Positions 1 through 5,312 of a DNA stretch of 5,312 bases are shown in pieces. Numbering within the stretch: the stretch's first letter is position 1; each line of letters starts with the position of its first letter. A program made the translations under genes and the position numbers. Source of the DNA: Tissierellia bacterium (GTDB lineage: Bacteria > Bacillota_A > Clostridia > Tissierellales > Peptoniphilaceae); the NCBI GenBank assembly GCA_012513395.1, contig JAAZCH010000357.1, positions 1 to 5,312 of the forward strand, given 5' to 3'. The notes under the pieces were generated by a model. It had not been told where the DNA came from and searched no databases. It saw only the letters and a program-made list of their open reading frames with translations.

Positions 1-29
1 AAAGTAGGACTTTCCTATTAAATTAAATT

Positions 30-63
30 AAAAAAATAAAGCTTGAAAATATCAAGCTTTATT
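30..63 (-). terminator. Rho-independent terminator of the dehydratase-permease-aldolase operon
   Basis: A perfect 12-bp inverted repeat (AATAAAGCTTGA at 35-46, TCAAGCTTTATT at 52-63) encloses a 5-nt loop. Read on the minus strand, the stem is followed at once by a run of T residues (the A-run at 30-34, before a further AT-rich stretch). It lies about 85 bp beyond the aldolase stop codon, in the right orientation to end that transcript. On the plus strand no T-run follows the stem, so it looks one-directional. Confidence 0.85.
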
Positions 64-142
64 AAAGTTACTCTAATTTCAGTTATTTTTAATATAACTT
101 CTCAAATTATAATTTTTAAACATAATTAGTTAACAAAGGGAC

Positions 143-158
143 AAAGTTTATAAACTTT
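143..158. repeat. 16-bp perfect palindrome across the aldolase stop codon
   Basis: AAAGTTTA at 143-150 is followed directly by its reverse complement TAAACTTT at 151-158, with no spacer. It overlaps the last codons and the TAA stop of the aldolase gene. It is AT-rich, has no loop and no T-run, so it is not a terminator. It may be chance. Confidence 0.4.
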
Positions 159-1041
159 TAGCAATGGCTCTAATTTCTTTTGCCTTTTTATAATCTTCAT
201 CTGAGATTTCATTAAATGGGAATATAGCATCAACTGAAACATTTAGACCATCGTCGGCTAACATCTTTTTGAAAGTCAATGAAACATTACTTTGAACATC
301 ATATAATTCCATTAATTTGTCAATTTTCCTTTGTATCGTTTTTATTGTTTCAAAATCTCCTTTTTCTGCTGCCTTTATCCAATCACTCCACATTTTAGGC
401 TCGATATTTGAAATTGCAGAAATACCTCCAGCTCCACCTGCACAGATATTAGATATGAATTGAGAGTCAAATCCTGAAAACACTTCAAAATCTGGAACTT
501 CTGGTAAGACTTTATATATCACCTCTTTTGTATGTTCTACATTAGTTGTAGAATCTTTTAATCCTTTTATGTTCTTATTTTCTTTTGCTAATCTTAATAC
601 CGTTTCAGGCTTTATATCAAACCCAGATCTTGCAGCAAAATTATAAAGATATAAATTTCCACTAATGCTTTTTGCAACCTTATCAAAATATCTATACGCT
701 TCTTCATCGTCTATTGCGTAGTAGTAAGGTGGAATAACAAGTACTCCCTTAACTCCTAAATCTAAGGCGTAATTTGATAACTCTATACATTCAAATATGT
801 CAAGAGAACCCGTCCCTGCTAATATATCCACTCTTCCATCTACAGTCTCCACATAAAGTTTGAGCAATTCTTTTTTCATTTCTAAATTTAAATTAGTAAA
901 TTCACCTGTGCTCCCAAGTGGTACTAATCCGTTAACTCCACCTTCTATTAAATGTTCAATTAATGCTTTGTTGCCTTCAATATCTAAGTTCCCGTTATTG
1001 TCAAATAAGGTGACTGTTGGTGTCAATATTTTATAACTCAT
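148..1041 (-). CDS. DHDPS/NAL-family class I aldolase, probable 2-keto-3-deoxy sugar-acid aldolase
   Basis: This is a 297-aa protein covering the whole (beta/alpha)8 barrel of the DapA/NanA superfamily, at the usual family length. Visible motifs are GSTGEF at 43-48 (substrate carboxylate loop), Tyr133 in YLYNFAARSG (catalytic tyrosine), Lys162 in GLKDST (the Schiff-base lysine that binds pyruvate), and GGAGGIS at 202-208. The start is ATG at 1041-1039 with GGAGG at 1055-1051, nine bases upstream. Known family chemistry is reversible aldol cleavage releasing pyruvate, or condensation of pyruvate with an aldehyde. The protein is last in an operon with an IlvD/Edd dehydratase and a GntP permease, which argues for cleavage of a 2-keto-3-deoxy sugar acid in the cytoplasm to pyruvate plus glycolaldehyde or glyceraldehyde, as for E. 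coli YagE/YjhH. Arg138 is kept as in dihydrodipicolinate synthase, so a lysine-biosynthetic or other role is not formally excluded. The family call is secure; the substrate is inferred. Confidence 0.9.
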   Translation of the reverse strand: MSYKILTPTVTLFDNNGNLDIEGNKALIEHLIEGGVNGLVPLGSTGEFTNLNLEMKKELLKLYVETVDGRVDILAGTGSLDIFECIELSNYALDLGVKGVLVIPPYYYAIDDEEAYRYFDKVAKSISGNLYLYNFAARSGFDIKPETVLRLAKENKNIKGLKDSTTNVEHTKEVIYKVLPEVPDFEVFSGFDSQFISNICAGGAGGISAISNIEPKMWSDWIKAAEKGDFETIKTIQRKIDKLMELYDVQSNVSLTFKKMLADDGLNVSVDAIFPFNEISDEDYKKAKEIRAIAKSL

Positions 1042-1050
1042 CTAATTATA

Positions 1051-1055
1051 CCTCC
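1051..1055 (-). promoter_or_regulatory. Ribosome binding site of the aldolase gene
   Basis: GGAGG on the minus strand, nine bases before the ATG at 1041. This strong site fixes the aldolase start and allows independent translation despite the 134-bp gap from the permease gene. Confidence 0.85.
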
Positions 1056-1080
1056 ATTAATTTATATACCTTATACAATG

Positions 1081-1137
1081 AAAAAGGATAATCACAGGTT
1101 TTTGAATTATAACTCTATAACATCCTTTAATTATCCT
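1081..1137 (-). other. Possible intercistronic stem-loop between permease and aldolase genes
   Basis: On the minus strand, AGGATAAT (1137-1130) can pair with ATTATCCT (1092-1085) across a 37-nt loop, and the 3' arm runs into TTTTT before a C. A competing pairing uses AAAGGAT (1128-1122) with ATCCTTT (1089-1083). Two alternative 5' arms for one T-tailed 3' arm could make a weak or leaky terminator, or an mRNA-processing element that lowers aldolase expression relative to the upstream genes. The stems are short and the loop is long, so this is tentative. Confidence 0.3.
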
Positions 1138-1170
1138 CTAACTATCCATTTAACTAAATCCATTTAGGGG
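1122..1170. repeat. Short imperfect repeat array headed by ATCC in the permease-aldolase gap
   Basis: Four related units follow one another on the plus strand. They are ATCCTTTAATT (1122), ATCCTCTAACT (1133), ATCCATTTAACTAA (1144) and ATCCATTTAGGGG (1158). The ATCC cores are spaced 11, 11 and 14 bp apart, and the last two units share ATCCATTTA exactly. In the operon mRNA these are GGAT repeats just downstream of the permease stop codon. The function is unknown; it could be a decayed tandem duplication or a protein-binding array. Confidence 0.5.
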
Positions 1171-1175
1171 TTTAT

Positions 1176-2441
1176 TTAATTTAATACACCCAAAACTCCA
1201 TATATTAAAGTGGCAGACAATACCATCATTAATCCATTTAATGATTCATATGATATTAATTTTAATCTTTCACTTATTTCCATATCAACTGCACCTGCAC
1301 TAACATGGAAGAATGAACCATGTGGCAAACCATCAAATACAAAACTTCCAGCATGAGTCATCGCTGCAGCTGCAAGTGGTGCGATTCCACTTTCAAGTAC
1401 TACTGGTCCAAAAATTTGACTACCTAAGGTTGTCCCAGCTGTAGATGATGCTGTACCAGCACCCATCAATATACCGGATATTGGTGCTAACAGATAACCT
1501 GGTAGTCCAAACATTTCAATTAAATCTACAATTGCTGTTGTCAATTCTGAGTTTGATATTATACCAGAAAGTGTTCCAGTTCCTATTAATAACAATACAA
1601 CTCCACTCATTTTTGACAATCCTGATGAAAAATATTCTGCAAAATACTTAGCTTTACCCATCGCTATCATACCTACAATACCTCCTGCAGGTAAGGCAAT
1701 TAATGGATCTATTGAAATACCTGCAATTGGTCTTAATAATAGAAGTCCAATTGTAACTAATGGTCCAATTATTGCCGCTCCAATTGAAGGCAGTTCTTCA
1801 TCAGTCTGATTTTCCGACTCATTAACACCTTCAAAACTCGTTCCTTTATAAGCAAGCCTCTTTGCAAGAAATGTAGTAGTAACCAACGCTACAACGGCTG
1901 GAAGTATTCCGGCAATCATAACAGAAGTTAGAGGTAAACCAAAAGCTTCAGCAGCTGAAATGGCATTTGGATTAGGGCTCATAACATTACCTGCCTTTAC
2001 CCCACCAATCATCGCAAACAAAACACCAAGTTTACTAAAACCAGCTTTTTTTGCCATAAGAATCGCTATTGGAGAAACAGTTATTATAGCTACGTCACCA
2101 AATACTCCTACTGCAGTAAGGATACATGTTGCAAGCATAATAGCAACTAGAGATTTAGATTCTCCTAATTTTTTAGTAATACTTTCAGCTATTTTAGCTG
2201 CTGCACCTGATTCAATTAGTACTCCAGCTAATATTCCTGCAGTAACTATTCTTAATATGGCAGAGGACATACCTGCGACTCCTCCAACCATTATCGATAC
2301 TGTTGATGATAGTGATGCTCCTCCAACAAGACCTCCGAAAATTGCCCCACCTATCATTGCGTAAGTGGGTTCAACTTTCTTCAGGATTAAAACTATTGCT
2401 AATAGTAAACCTAAAATTGCACCTAATGCACTAATTTCCAT
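1176..2441 (-). CDS. GntP-type permease, probable sugar-acid:H+ symporter
   Basis: This is a 421-aa, very hydrophobic integral membrane protein with no cleavable signal, resembling the GntP (gluconate permease) family of the ion-transporter superfamily, whose members are usually about 440 aa. Hydrophobic spans are visible at about residues 4-20, 26-46, 60-78, 97-130, 138-148, 168-193, 219-238, 245-261, 276-296, 311-330, 350-368 and 400-420. A single charged hydrophilic loop (about 195-218) separates two halves. Each half carries a Gly/Ala/Ser/Asn-rich segment, GNVMSPNPNAISAAEAFG at 151-168 and MGAGTASSTAGTTLG at 326-340, of the re-entrant kind expected at the substrate site. The start is ATG at 2441 with GGAGG at 2453-2449, seven bases upstream. 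It begins 14 bp after the dehydratase stop, so the two genes are almost certainly cotranscribed. It probably imports the acid that the dehydratase acts on. Transporter status is secure; the GntP assignment is likely; the substrate is inferred from context. Confidence 0.85.
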   Translation of the reverse strand: MEISALGAILGLLLAIVLILKKVEPTYAMIGGAIFGGLVGGASLSSTVSIMVGGVAGMSSAILRIVTAGILAGVLIESGAAAKIAESITKKLGESKSLVAIMLATCILTAVGVFGDVAIITVSPIAILMAKKAGFSKLGVLFAMIGGVKAGNVMSPNPNAISAAEAFGLPLTSVMIAGILPAVVALVTTTFLAKRLAYKGTSFEGVNESENQTDEELPSIGAAIIGPLVTIGLLLLRPIAGISIDPLIALPAGGIVGMIAMGKAKYFAEYFSSGLSKMSGVVLLLIGTGTLSGIISNSELTTAIVDLIEMFGLPGYLLAPISGILMGAGTASSTAGTTLGSQIFGPVVLESGIAPLAAAAMTHAGSFVFDGLPHGSFFHVSAGAVDMEISERLKLISYESLNGLMMVLSATLIYGVLGVLN

Positions 2442-2448
2442 TTCAGTA

Positions 2449-2453
2449 CCTCC
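2449..2453 (-). promoter_or_regulatory. Ribosome binding site of the permease gene
   Basis: GGAGG on the minus strand lies seven bases before the permease ATG and three bases after the dehydratase stop codon. This tight packing supports cotranscription. Confidence 0.85.
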
Positions 2454-2455
2454 AA

Positions 2456-4150
2456 TTAGTCTAAGTTATTTAATTTATCATAATCCATAACTGCGCCTTT
2501 TGAGCCTGATGATGCTATTCTAGAATATAAACCTAGATAACCTGTTTTGTATTTAGGTTCTGGTCTCTTCCACTTAGATAATCTTTCTTGAATTTCTTCA
2601 TCACTCACTAGCAAGTTAATACTTCTATTATCTACATCTATCTCAATCATATCTCCATCTTCTATTATAGCAATTGGTCCACCTTCTGCTGCTTCAGGAG
2701 AAATATGGCCTACAAAACATCCATTATTAGTTCCACTAAATCTTCCGTCAGTAATAAGAGCCGTTGTTTTTGCAAGTCCTCTTCCGTATAAAAGCTTCAT
2801 AGCCTTGAACATTTCTCTCATACCAGGCCCACCCTTTGGTCCTTCGTATCTAATAACAACTATATGACCATCTTTAACGTCTCCCTTAATAATTGCTTCT
2901 TCTGCATCTTCTTCACAATCGAAACAAATTGCTTCACCTTTGAAATCATACAAACTCTTGTCAAATGCACCTGGTTTTGTAATTCCAGTATCAGGAGCGA
3001 TATTTCCTCTAAGAACTGCAACTCCACCTTCATACCCAAAAGGCTCTTCCTTAGCAGTAAGAACTTCTTTGTTTTCTGGATAAGCATAAATTGCTTCTGC
3101 AATATTTTCACCTACAGTTTTAGCTGTAACAGTCATTTGATTTCTATCAACATGATTATCTAGCTCGTCCATAAGTTTTATAACTCCACCAGCATAATAG
3201 AAGTCTGTCATATTCCATTTAGATGATGGGTTTATTTTTGCCAATTGTGGTGTGTTTCTAGATAAATCATCGAATTCTTGTAAAACATCTATATCCAAAT
3301 TCGCTTCTTTAGCTATAGCAGTTAAATGCATAACAGCGTTGGTACTTCCACTCATTGACATACAAACCTTTATTGCATTTCTTATGCTCTCTTTAGTTAT
3401 AATTTGTCTAGCTGTGATTTGTTTTTCAAAAAGTTCCATTATTTTCACACCAGTTAATTGAGCAATTTGCAATCTAGCAGATGATGTAGCTGGAATAATA
3501 CCACCATTTGGAATAGTCATTCCTAGAGCCTCTGAAAGTGAGCACATAGTATTTGCAGTTCCTAAATAAGAACAAGAACCACAAGAAGGACATGAATGAT
3601 CTTCCAAAACTTTGTATTCTTCTTCAGTTATTTTATTAGCAGTAAGCATTCCATAAGCTTCCATACTTGAAGTTTGGTCAGATTGACGCCCGTCAAATAC
3701 TATACCACCATCCATAGGTCCACCTGGCAATAATATAGCAGGTATATCTAATCTAGCTGCAGCCATCAACATTCCTGGAACAATTTTGTCACATGATCCT
3801 AATAATACAATTCCATCTAGTGCATTAATTTCAGTCATCGCTTCTACAGAATCAGCCACGATTTCTCGAGATGGAAGTATGTAGTTCATTCCCTTATGTC
3901 CTTGACCCATTCCATCACATCCGCCAATAACTCCAAATTCTACAGGTGTACCACCAGCTCTATAAATACCATCTCTTACACGCTGTGCAACCTGACGAAG
4001 ATTGAAATGGCCTGGTACTAATTCACTGTATGCATTAGCAATACCAATTAGTGGTCTCTTCAAATCTTCTGTAGTAAAGCCCATAGATTTCAATGTAGCT
4101 CTATAGTATTGGTTTTCATTACCTACAAGTATTTTTTTACTTCTTTGCAT
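2456..4150 (-). CDS. IlvD/Edd-family iron-sulfur dehydratase, probable sugar-acid dehydratase
   Basis: This is a 564-aa protein of the dihydroxy-acid/6-phosphogluconate dehydratase family, complete and of usual length. These cytoplasmic Fe-S enzymes remove water from a 2,3-dihydroxy acid to give a 2-keto-3-deoxy acid. Visible motifs are VPGHFNLR (45-52), CDGMGQGHKGM (78-88, Asp79 a likely Mg2+ ligand), GSCDKIVPGM (118-127, Cys120 cluster ligand and Lys122, the lysine carbamylated in this family), CPSCGSCSYLGTANTM (187-202, Cys193 likely cluster ligand), DGRFSG (468-473, with the proposed catalytic Ser472), and GHISPEAAEGGP (481-492). The reading frame stays open to 4234, but ATG 4150 is chosen because AAGGAG (4164-4159) sits eight bases before it, family homology begins there, and the promoter overlaps the extra 28 codons. 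The GTANT segment and the neighbours (permease, aldolase, IclR) favour sugar-acid dehydration; no other branched-chain amino-acid gene is nearby. True IlvD (valine/isoleucine synthesis) is the alternative. Confidence 0.92.
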   Translation of the reverse strand: MQRSKKILVGNENQYYRATLKSMGFTTEDLKRPLIGIANAYSELVPGHFNLRQVAQRVRDGIYRAGGTPVEFGVIGGCDGMGQGHKGMNYILPSREIVADSVEAMTEINALDGIVLLGSCDKIVPGMLMAAARLDIPAILLPGGPMDGGIVFDGRQSDQTSSMEAYGMLTANKITEEEYKVLEDHSCPSCGSCSYLGTANTMCSLSEALGMTIPNGGIIPATSSARLQIAQLTGVKIMELFEKQITARQIITKESIRNAIKVCMSMSGSTNAVMHLTAIAKEANLDIDVLQEFDDLSRNTPQLAKINPSSKWNMTDFYYAGGVIKLMDELDNHVDRNQMTVTAKTVGENIAEAIYAYPENKEVLTAKEEPFGYEGGVAVLRGNIAPDTGITKPGAFDKSLYDFKGEAICFDCEEDAEEAIIKGDVKDGHIVVIRYEGPKGGPGMREMFKAMKLLYGRGLAKTTALITDGRFSGTNNGCFVGHISPEAAEGGPIAIIEDGDMIEIDVDNRSINLLVSDEEIQERLSKWKRPEPKYKTGYLGLYSRIASSGSKGAVMDYDKLNNLD

Positions 4151-4158
4151 CTTTATCT

Positions 4159-4164
4159 CTCCTT
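4159..4164 (-). promoter_or_regulatory. Ribosome binding site that sets the dehydratase start
   Basis: AAGGAG on the minus strand (within CAAAGGAGAG, 4166-4157) lies eight bases before ATG 4150. No comparable site precedes the upstream in-frame start at 4234, so this decides the shorter 564-aa protein. Confidence 0.85.
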
Positions 4165-4175
4165 TGTTTTGTGTA

Positions 4176-4207
4176 TGTATATACGAACGTATATTGTATT
4201 TGCGAAC
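4176..4207. promoter_or_regulatory. Candidate operator: two 13-bp direct repeats plus an inverted repeat
   Basis: TGTATATACGAAC (4176-4188) and TGTATTTGCGAAC (4195-4207) match at 11 of 13 positions and start 19 bp apart. The first also forms part of a perfect inverted repeat, ATATACG-AA-CGTATAT (4179-4194). The pair covers the predicted transcription start and early leader of the dehydratase operon, a position typical of repressor sites. The divergent IclR-family protein is the obvious candidate to bind here, since these regulators commonly act on the adjacent divergent promoter. No further copy is seen near the regulator's own promoter. Binding is inferred. Confidence 0.5.
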
Positions 4208-4213
4208 AATTAT

Positions 4214-4242
4214 ATAGTATAACGTTTTTACCAATATGTCAA
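4214..4242 (-). promoter_or_regulatory. Promoter of the dehydratase-permease-aldolase operon
   Basis: On the minus strand a perfect -35 box TTGACA (4242-4237) is followed after 17 bp by TACTAT (4219-4214, four of six matches). TATACT (4221-4216) is a better -10 match but leaves only 15 bp of spacing. Transcription would start near 4207, giving a leader of roughly 57 nt. The predicted start falls at the edge of the operator-like repeats. The exact -10 is uncertain; the -35 is convincing. Confidence 0.6.
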
Positions 4243-4308
4243 TAGCAAATATAAATAAATTTTCAGAGTTGAAATCCTACTATATTTTATATTATAGTAT
4301 TATAATTA

Positions 4309-4317
4309 TGGTATAAT
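4309..4317 (+). promoter_or_regulatory. Extended -10 promoter of the IclR-family regulator gene
   Basis: TGGTATAAT fits the extended -10 pattern (TGn followed by a perfect TATAAT) and would start transcription near 4324, about 27 nt before the ATG. There is no good -35 at the usual distance, as is common for extended -10 promoters. A second possible promoter just upstream is TTGAAA (4269-4274), an 18-bp spacer and TATAGT (4293-4298). The region is very AT-rich, so chance TATAAT-like words are frequent. Confidence 0.5.
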
Positions 4318-4340
4318 CAAAATTATAAGTAAGTTTAATT

Positions 4341-4346
4341 GGAGGA
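4341..4346 (+). promoter_or_regulatory. Ribosome binding site that sets the regulator start
   Basis: GGAGGA lies four to five bases before ATG 4351. An in-frame TTG at 4339 overlaps this Shine-Dalgarno itself and has no site of its own, so the ATG is the start. Confidence 0.85.
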
Positions 4347-4350
4347 GATT

Positions 4351-5136
4351 ATGAAAAAATTGCACAATCCCACTAAAAGGGTTCTAGATATCCTTTTACT
4401 TTTATCAAAGAATAAGTATGGCTTGAATCTAACAGAAATATCTGAACAAACTAATATTCCAAAGAGTACTATTTCACCTATTCTAAGAACCATGATGGAA
4501 ATGAAATTTATTGATTTAGATGCACAAAATAAATATATAGTAGGAATTAATAGTTATAAGGTTGGACAGGGTTTTAAAGATAACTTCGATTTTCTCGAAG
4601 TTATAAAACAATACATGAAAAAAATCGTTAGTGAATGTAATGAAATATGTCAAATAGGTGTATATAATAATGGAAATGTAGTCTACATTTCCAAGGAAGA
4701 ACCATCACAATCTATTAAACTAATTTCTAGTGTGGGCAAAGCTATTCCAGCATATTCTACCGGCTTAGGAAAATCACTGCTAGCACAATTTACAGATGAG
4801 GAAATTAAAGAAATTTATAAAAATGGCTTGAAACCAATCACACCTTATACAATTACAAATATAGATGACCTCTTAAAAGACATACAAAATGTTCGTGAAA
4901 ATGGTTACTCCTATGAAGACAGCGAATCAACTTTAGATGTAGAATGTATTGCAGTTCCCCTATATAATAAAGAGAATTTATTTGCATCCATGAGTGTCTC
5001 TATACCATCTTTTAGAGCATCTGAAGAAAAAAATAAGCAGATCTTAAAATTATTGATGCACCATAAAGAAAAAATTGAAGCAGCAGTAAGTGATAAAAAA
5101 GTTAATTTGAGTCTAGAAAGTATATTATCTGAATAA
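4351..5136 (+). CDS. IclR-family transcriptional regulator
   Basis: This is a 261-aa protein with the two-domain IclR layout at normal family length. The N-terminal winged helix-turn-helix spans about residues 7-70, with the recognition region LTEISEQTNIPKSTISPIL at 27-45. The C-terminal effector-binding domain spans about 80-247. It shows the family signatures PAYSTGLGKSLLA (133-145), GYSYEDSEST (185-194) and CIAVPLYN (199-206). The ATG at 4351 is chosen over the TTG at 4339, which lies inside the ribosome binding site. IclR proteins bind DNA as dimers or tetramers and sense small acids, often intermediates of the pathway they control. The gene is transcribed away from the dehydratase operon across a 200-bp spacer that holds operator-like repeats, so it very likely controls that operon and perhaps itself. 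E. coli places IclR-type regulators (YjhI, YagI/XynR) beside the same set of enzymes. Whether it represses or activates cannot be told; the site position favours repression. Confidence 0.93.
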   Translation: MKKLHNPTKRVLDILLLLSKNKYGLNLTEISEQTNIPKSTISPILRTMMEMKFIDLDAQNKYIVGINSYKVGQGFKDNFDFLEVIKQYMKKIVSECNEICQIGVYNNGNVVYISKEEPSQSIKLISSVGKAIPAYSTGLGKSLLAQFTDEEIKEIYKNGLKPITPYTITNIDDLLKDIQNVRENGYSYEDSESTLDVECIAVPLYNKENLFASMSVSIPSFRASEEKNKQILKLLMHHKEKIEAAVSDKKVNLSLESILSE

Positions 5137-5193
5137 AATGTATAGCCAAAAGAATTCTCCTTTCTGGTTTAAATGGTAGTGTAAAATATTTTG

Positions 5194-5234
5194 TGTATCG
5201 GCTTATCCTGATTAAGATAGTCGATACATTTTTT
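5194..5234 (+). terminator. Rho-independent terminator of the regulator gene
   Basis: TGTATCG (5194-5200) pairs with CGATACA (5222-5228). The stem continues inward through a G-T wobble and C-G pair, one bulged T, then TATC with GATA, leaving a loop of about 8 nt. Six T residues follow directly (5229-5234). It lies 58 bp after the regulator stop codon, on the same strand. Confidence 0.85.
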
Positions 5235-5245
5235 ATGTTAATTTA

Positions 5246-5289
5246 AAATTGTATCCTAGTGCTTTTGTAGAGATCGTGTAATACAATTT
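5246..5289. repeat. 9-bp inverted repeat near the window edge
   Basis: AAATTGTAT (5246-5254) and ATACAATTT (5281-5289) are exact reverse complements separated by 26 bp. Read on the minus strand the second arm is followed by TTTTAAATT-like sequence, so it could be a weak terminator for a minus-strand gene lying beyond the right edge. No coding region is visible from 5137 to the end of the window. Confidence 0.35.
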
Positions 5290-5312
5290 CTACTTAAATT
5301 TTTGCATACTAA

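Noticed and set aside
5..17. Small hairpin TAGGA-CTT-TCCTA at the left edge
   Set aside because: A 5-bp stem with a 3-nt loop and no T-run in either direction; too little sequence to interpret.
81..99. 6-bp stem-loop AGTTAT/ATAACT downstream of the aldolase
   Set aside because: It is short, AT-only apart from one pair, and lacks a following T-run; the 35-63 hairpin is the real terminator.
1445..1651. Plus-strand open frame of 68 codons inside the permease gene
   Set aside because: It is antisense to a clear membrane transporter, has no ribosome binding site or recognisable motif, and is a shadow frame. The same holds for frames at 1960-2364, 2864-3163, 3252-3461 and (minus) 2860-3111.
2456..4150. 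Calling the dehydratase biosynthetic ilvD
   Set aside because: No ilvB, ilvN, ilvC or leu genes are adjacent, the cluster motif has GTANT, and the neighbours are a permease, an aldolase and an IclR regulator. It remains an alternative, but not the preferred call.
4217..4230. cre-like (CcpA) site between the -35 and -10 of the operon promoter, minus strand TAAAAACGTTATAC
   Set aside because: It keeps the central CG and A-rich left half, but the conserved G and the terminal CA of the consensus are missing, so a chance match is more likely.
4291..4327. Inverted repeats such as ATTATA-GTAT-TATAAT and TATAATT...AATTATA near the regulator promoter
   Set aside because: They consist almost only of A and T and coincide with TATAAT-like promoter words, so such symmetry is expected by chance.
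5267..5295. AATTTCTACT and GTAGA words reminiscent of a Cas12a CRISPR repeat
   Set aside because: The two arms are in the wrong order and 17 bp apart, the element occurs once, and there is no spacer pattern or cas gene.

Overview
The window is AT-rich (roughly one-third GC by eye). Its genes have strong AGGAGG-type ribosome binding sites and close relatives in anaerobic Firmicutes, so I read it as chromosomal DNA of a low-GC Gram-positive bacterium, probably a Clostridia/Tissierellia-type anaerobe. The genus cannot be fixed from this sequence alone.

Layout. Three genes run on the minus strand, in transcription order: an IlvD/Edd-family dehydratase (4150 to 2456), a GntP-type permease (2441 to 1176), and a DHDPS/NAL-family class I aldolase (1041 to 148). 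A stem-loop terminator at about 30-63 closes this operon. Facing away from it on the plus strand is an IclR-family regulator (4351-5136), followed by its own stem-loop terminator (5194-5234). The 200-bp divergent spacer (4151-4350) holds a recognisable promoter for each direction. A pair of 13-bp direct repeats, one merging into a 16-bp inverted repeat, lies over the predicted transcription start and leader of the dehydratase operon and is the best operator candidate. The dehydratase and permease genes are 14 bp apart. The permease-aldolase gap is 134 bp and holds a small array of ATCC-headed repeats and a possible stem-loop.

How the genes fit together (inference). The permease would import a sugar acid. 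The dehydratase would remove water to give a 2-keto-3-deoxy acid. The aldolase would split that into pyruvate and an aldehyde. The IclR protein would sense the substrate or an intermediate. The same four functions are grouped in the E. coli yjhFGHI and yagEFGHI clusters. No sugar-acid kinase or KDPG aldolase is present, so a non-phosphorylative route is the simplest reading. The actual sugar acid (pentonate, hexonate or other) cannot be read from the sequence.

I found no mobile element, CRISPR array, tRNA, rRNA or broken gene. This is a coherent, fairly ordinary catabolic unit. The points worth a second look are the unresolved substrate, the mixed active-site motifs of the dehydratase and aldolase, the operator-like repeats, and the repeat-bearing intercistronic gap.
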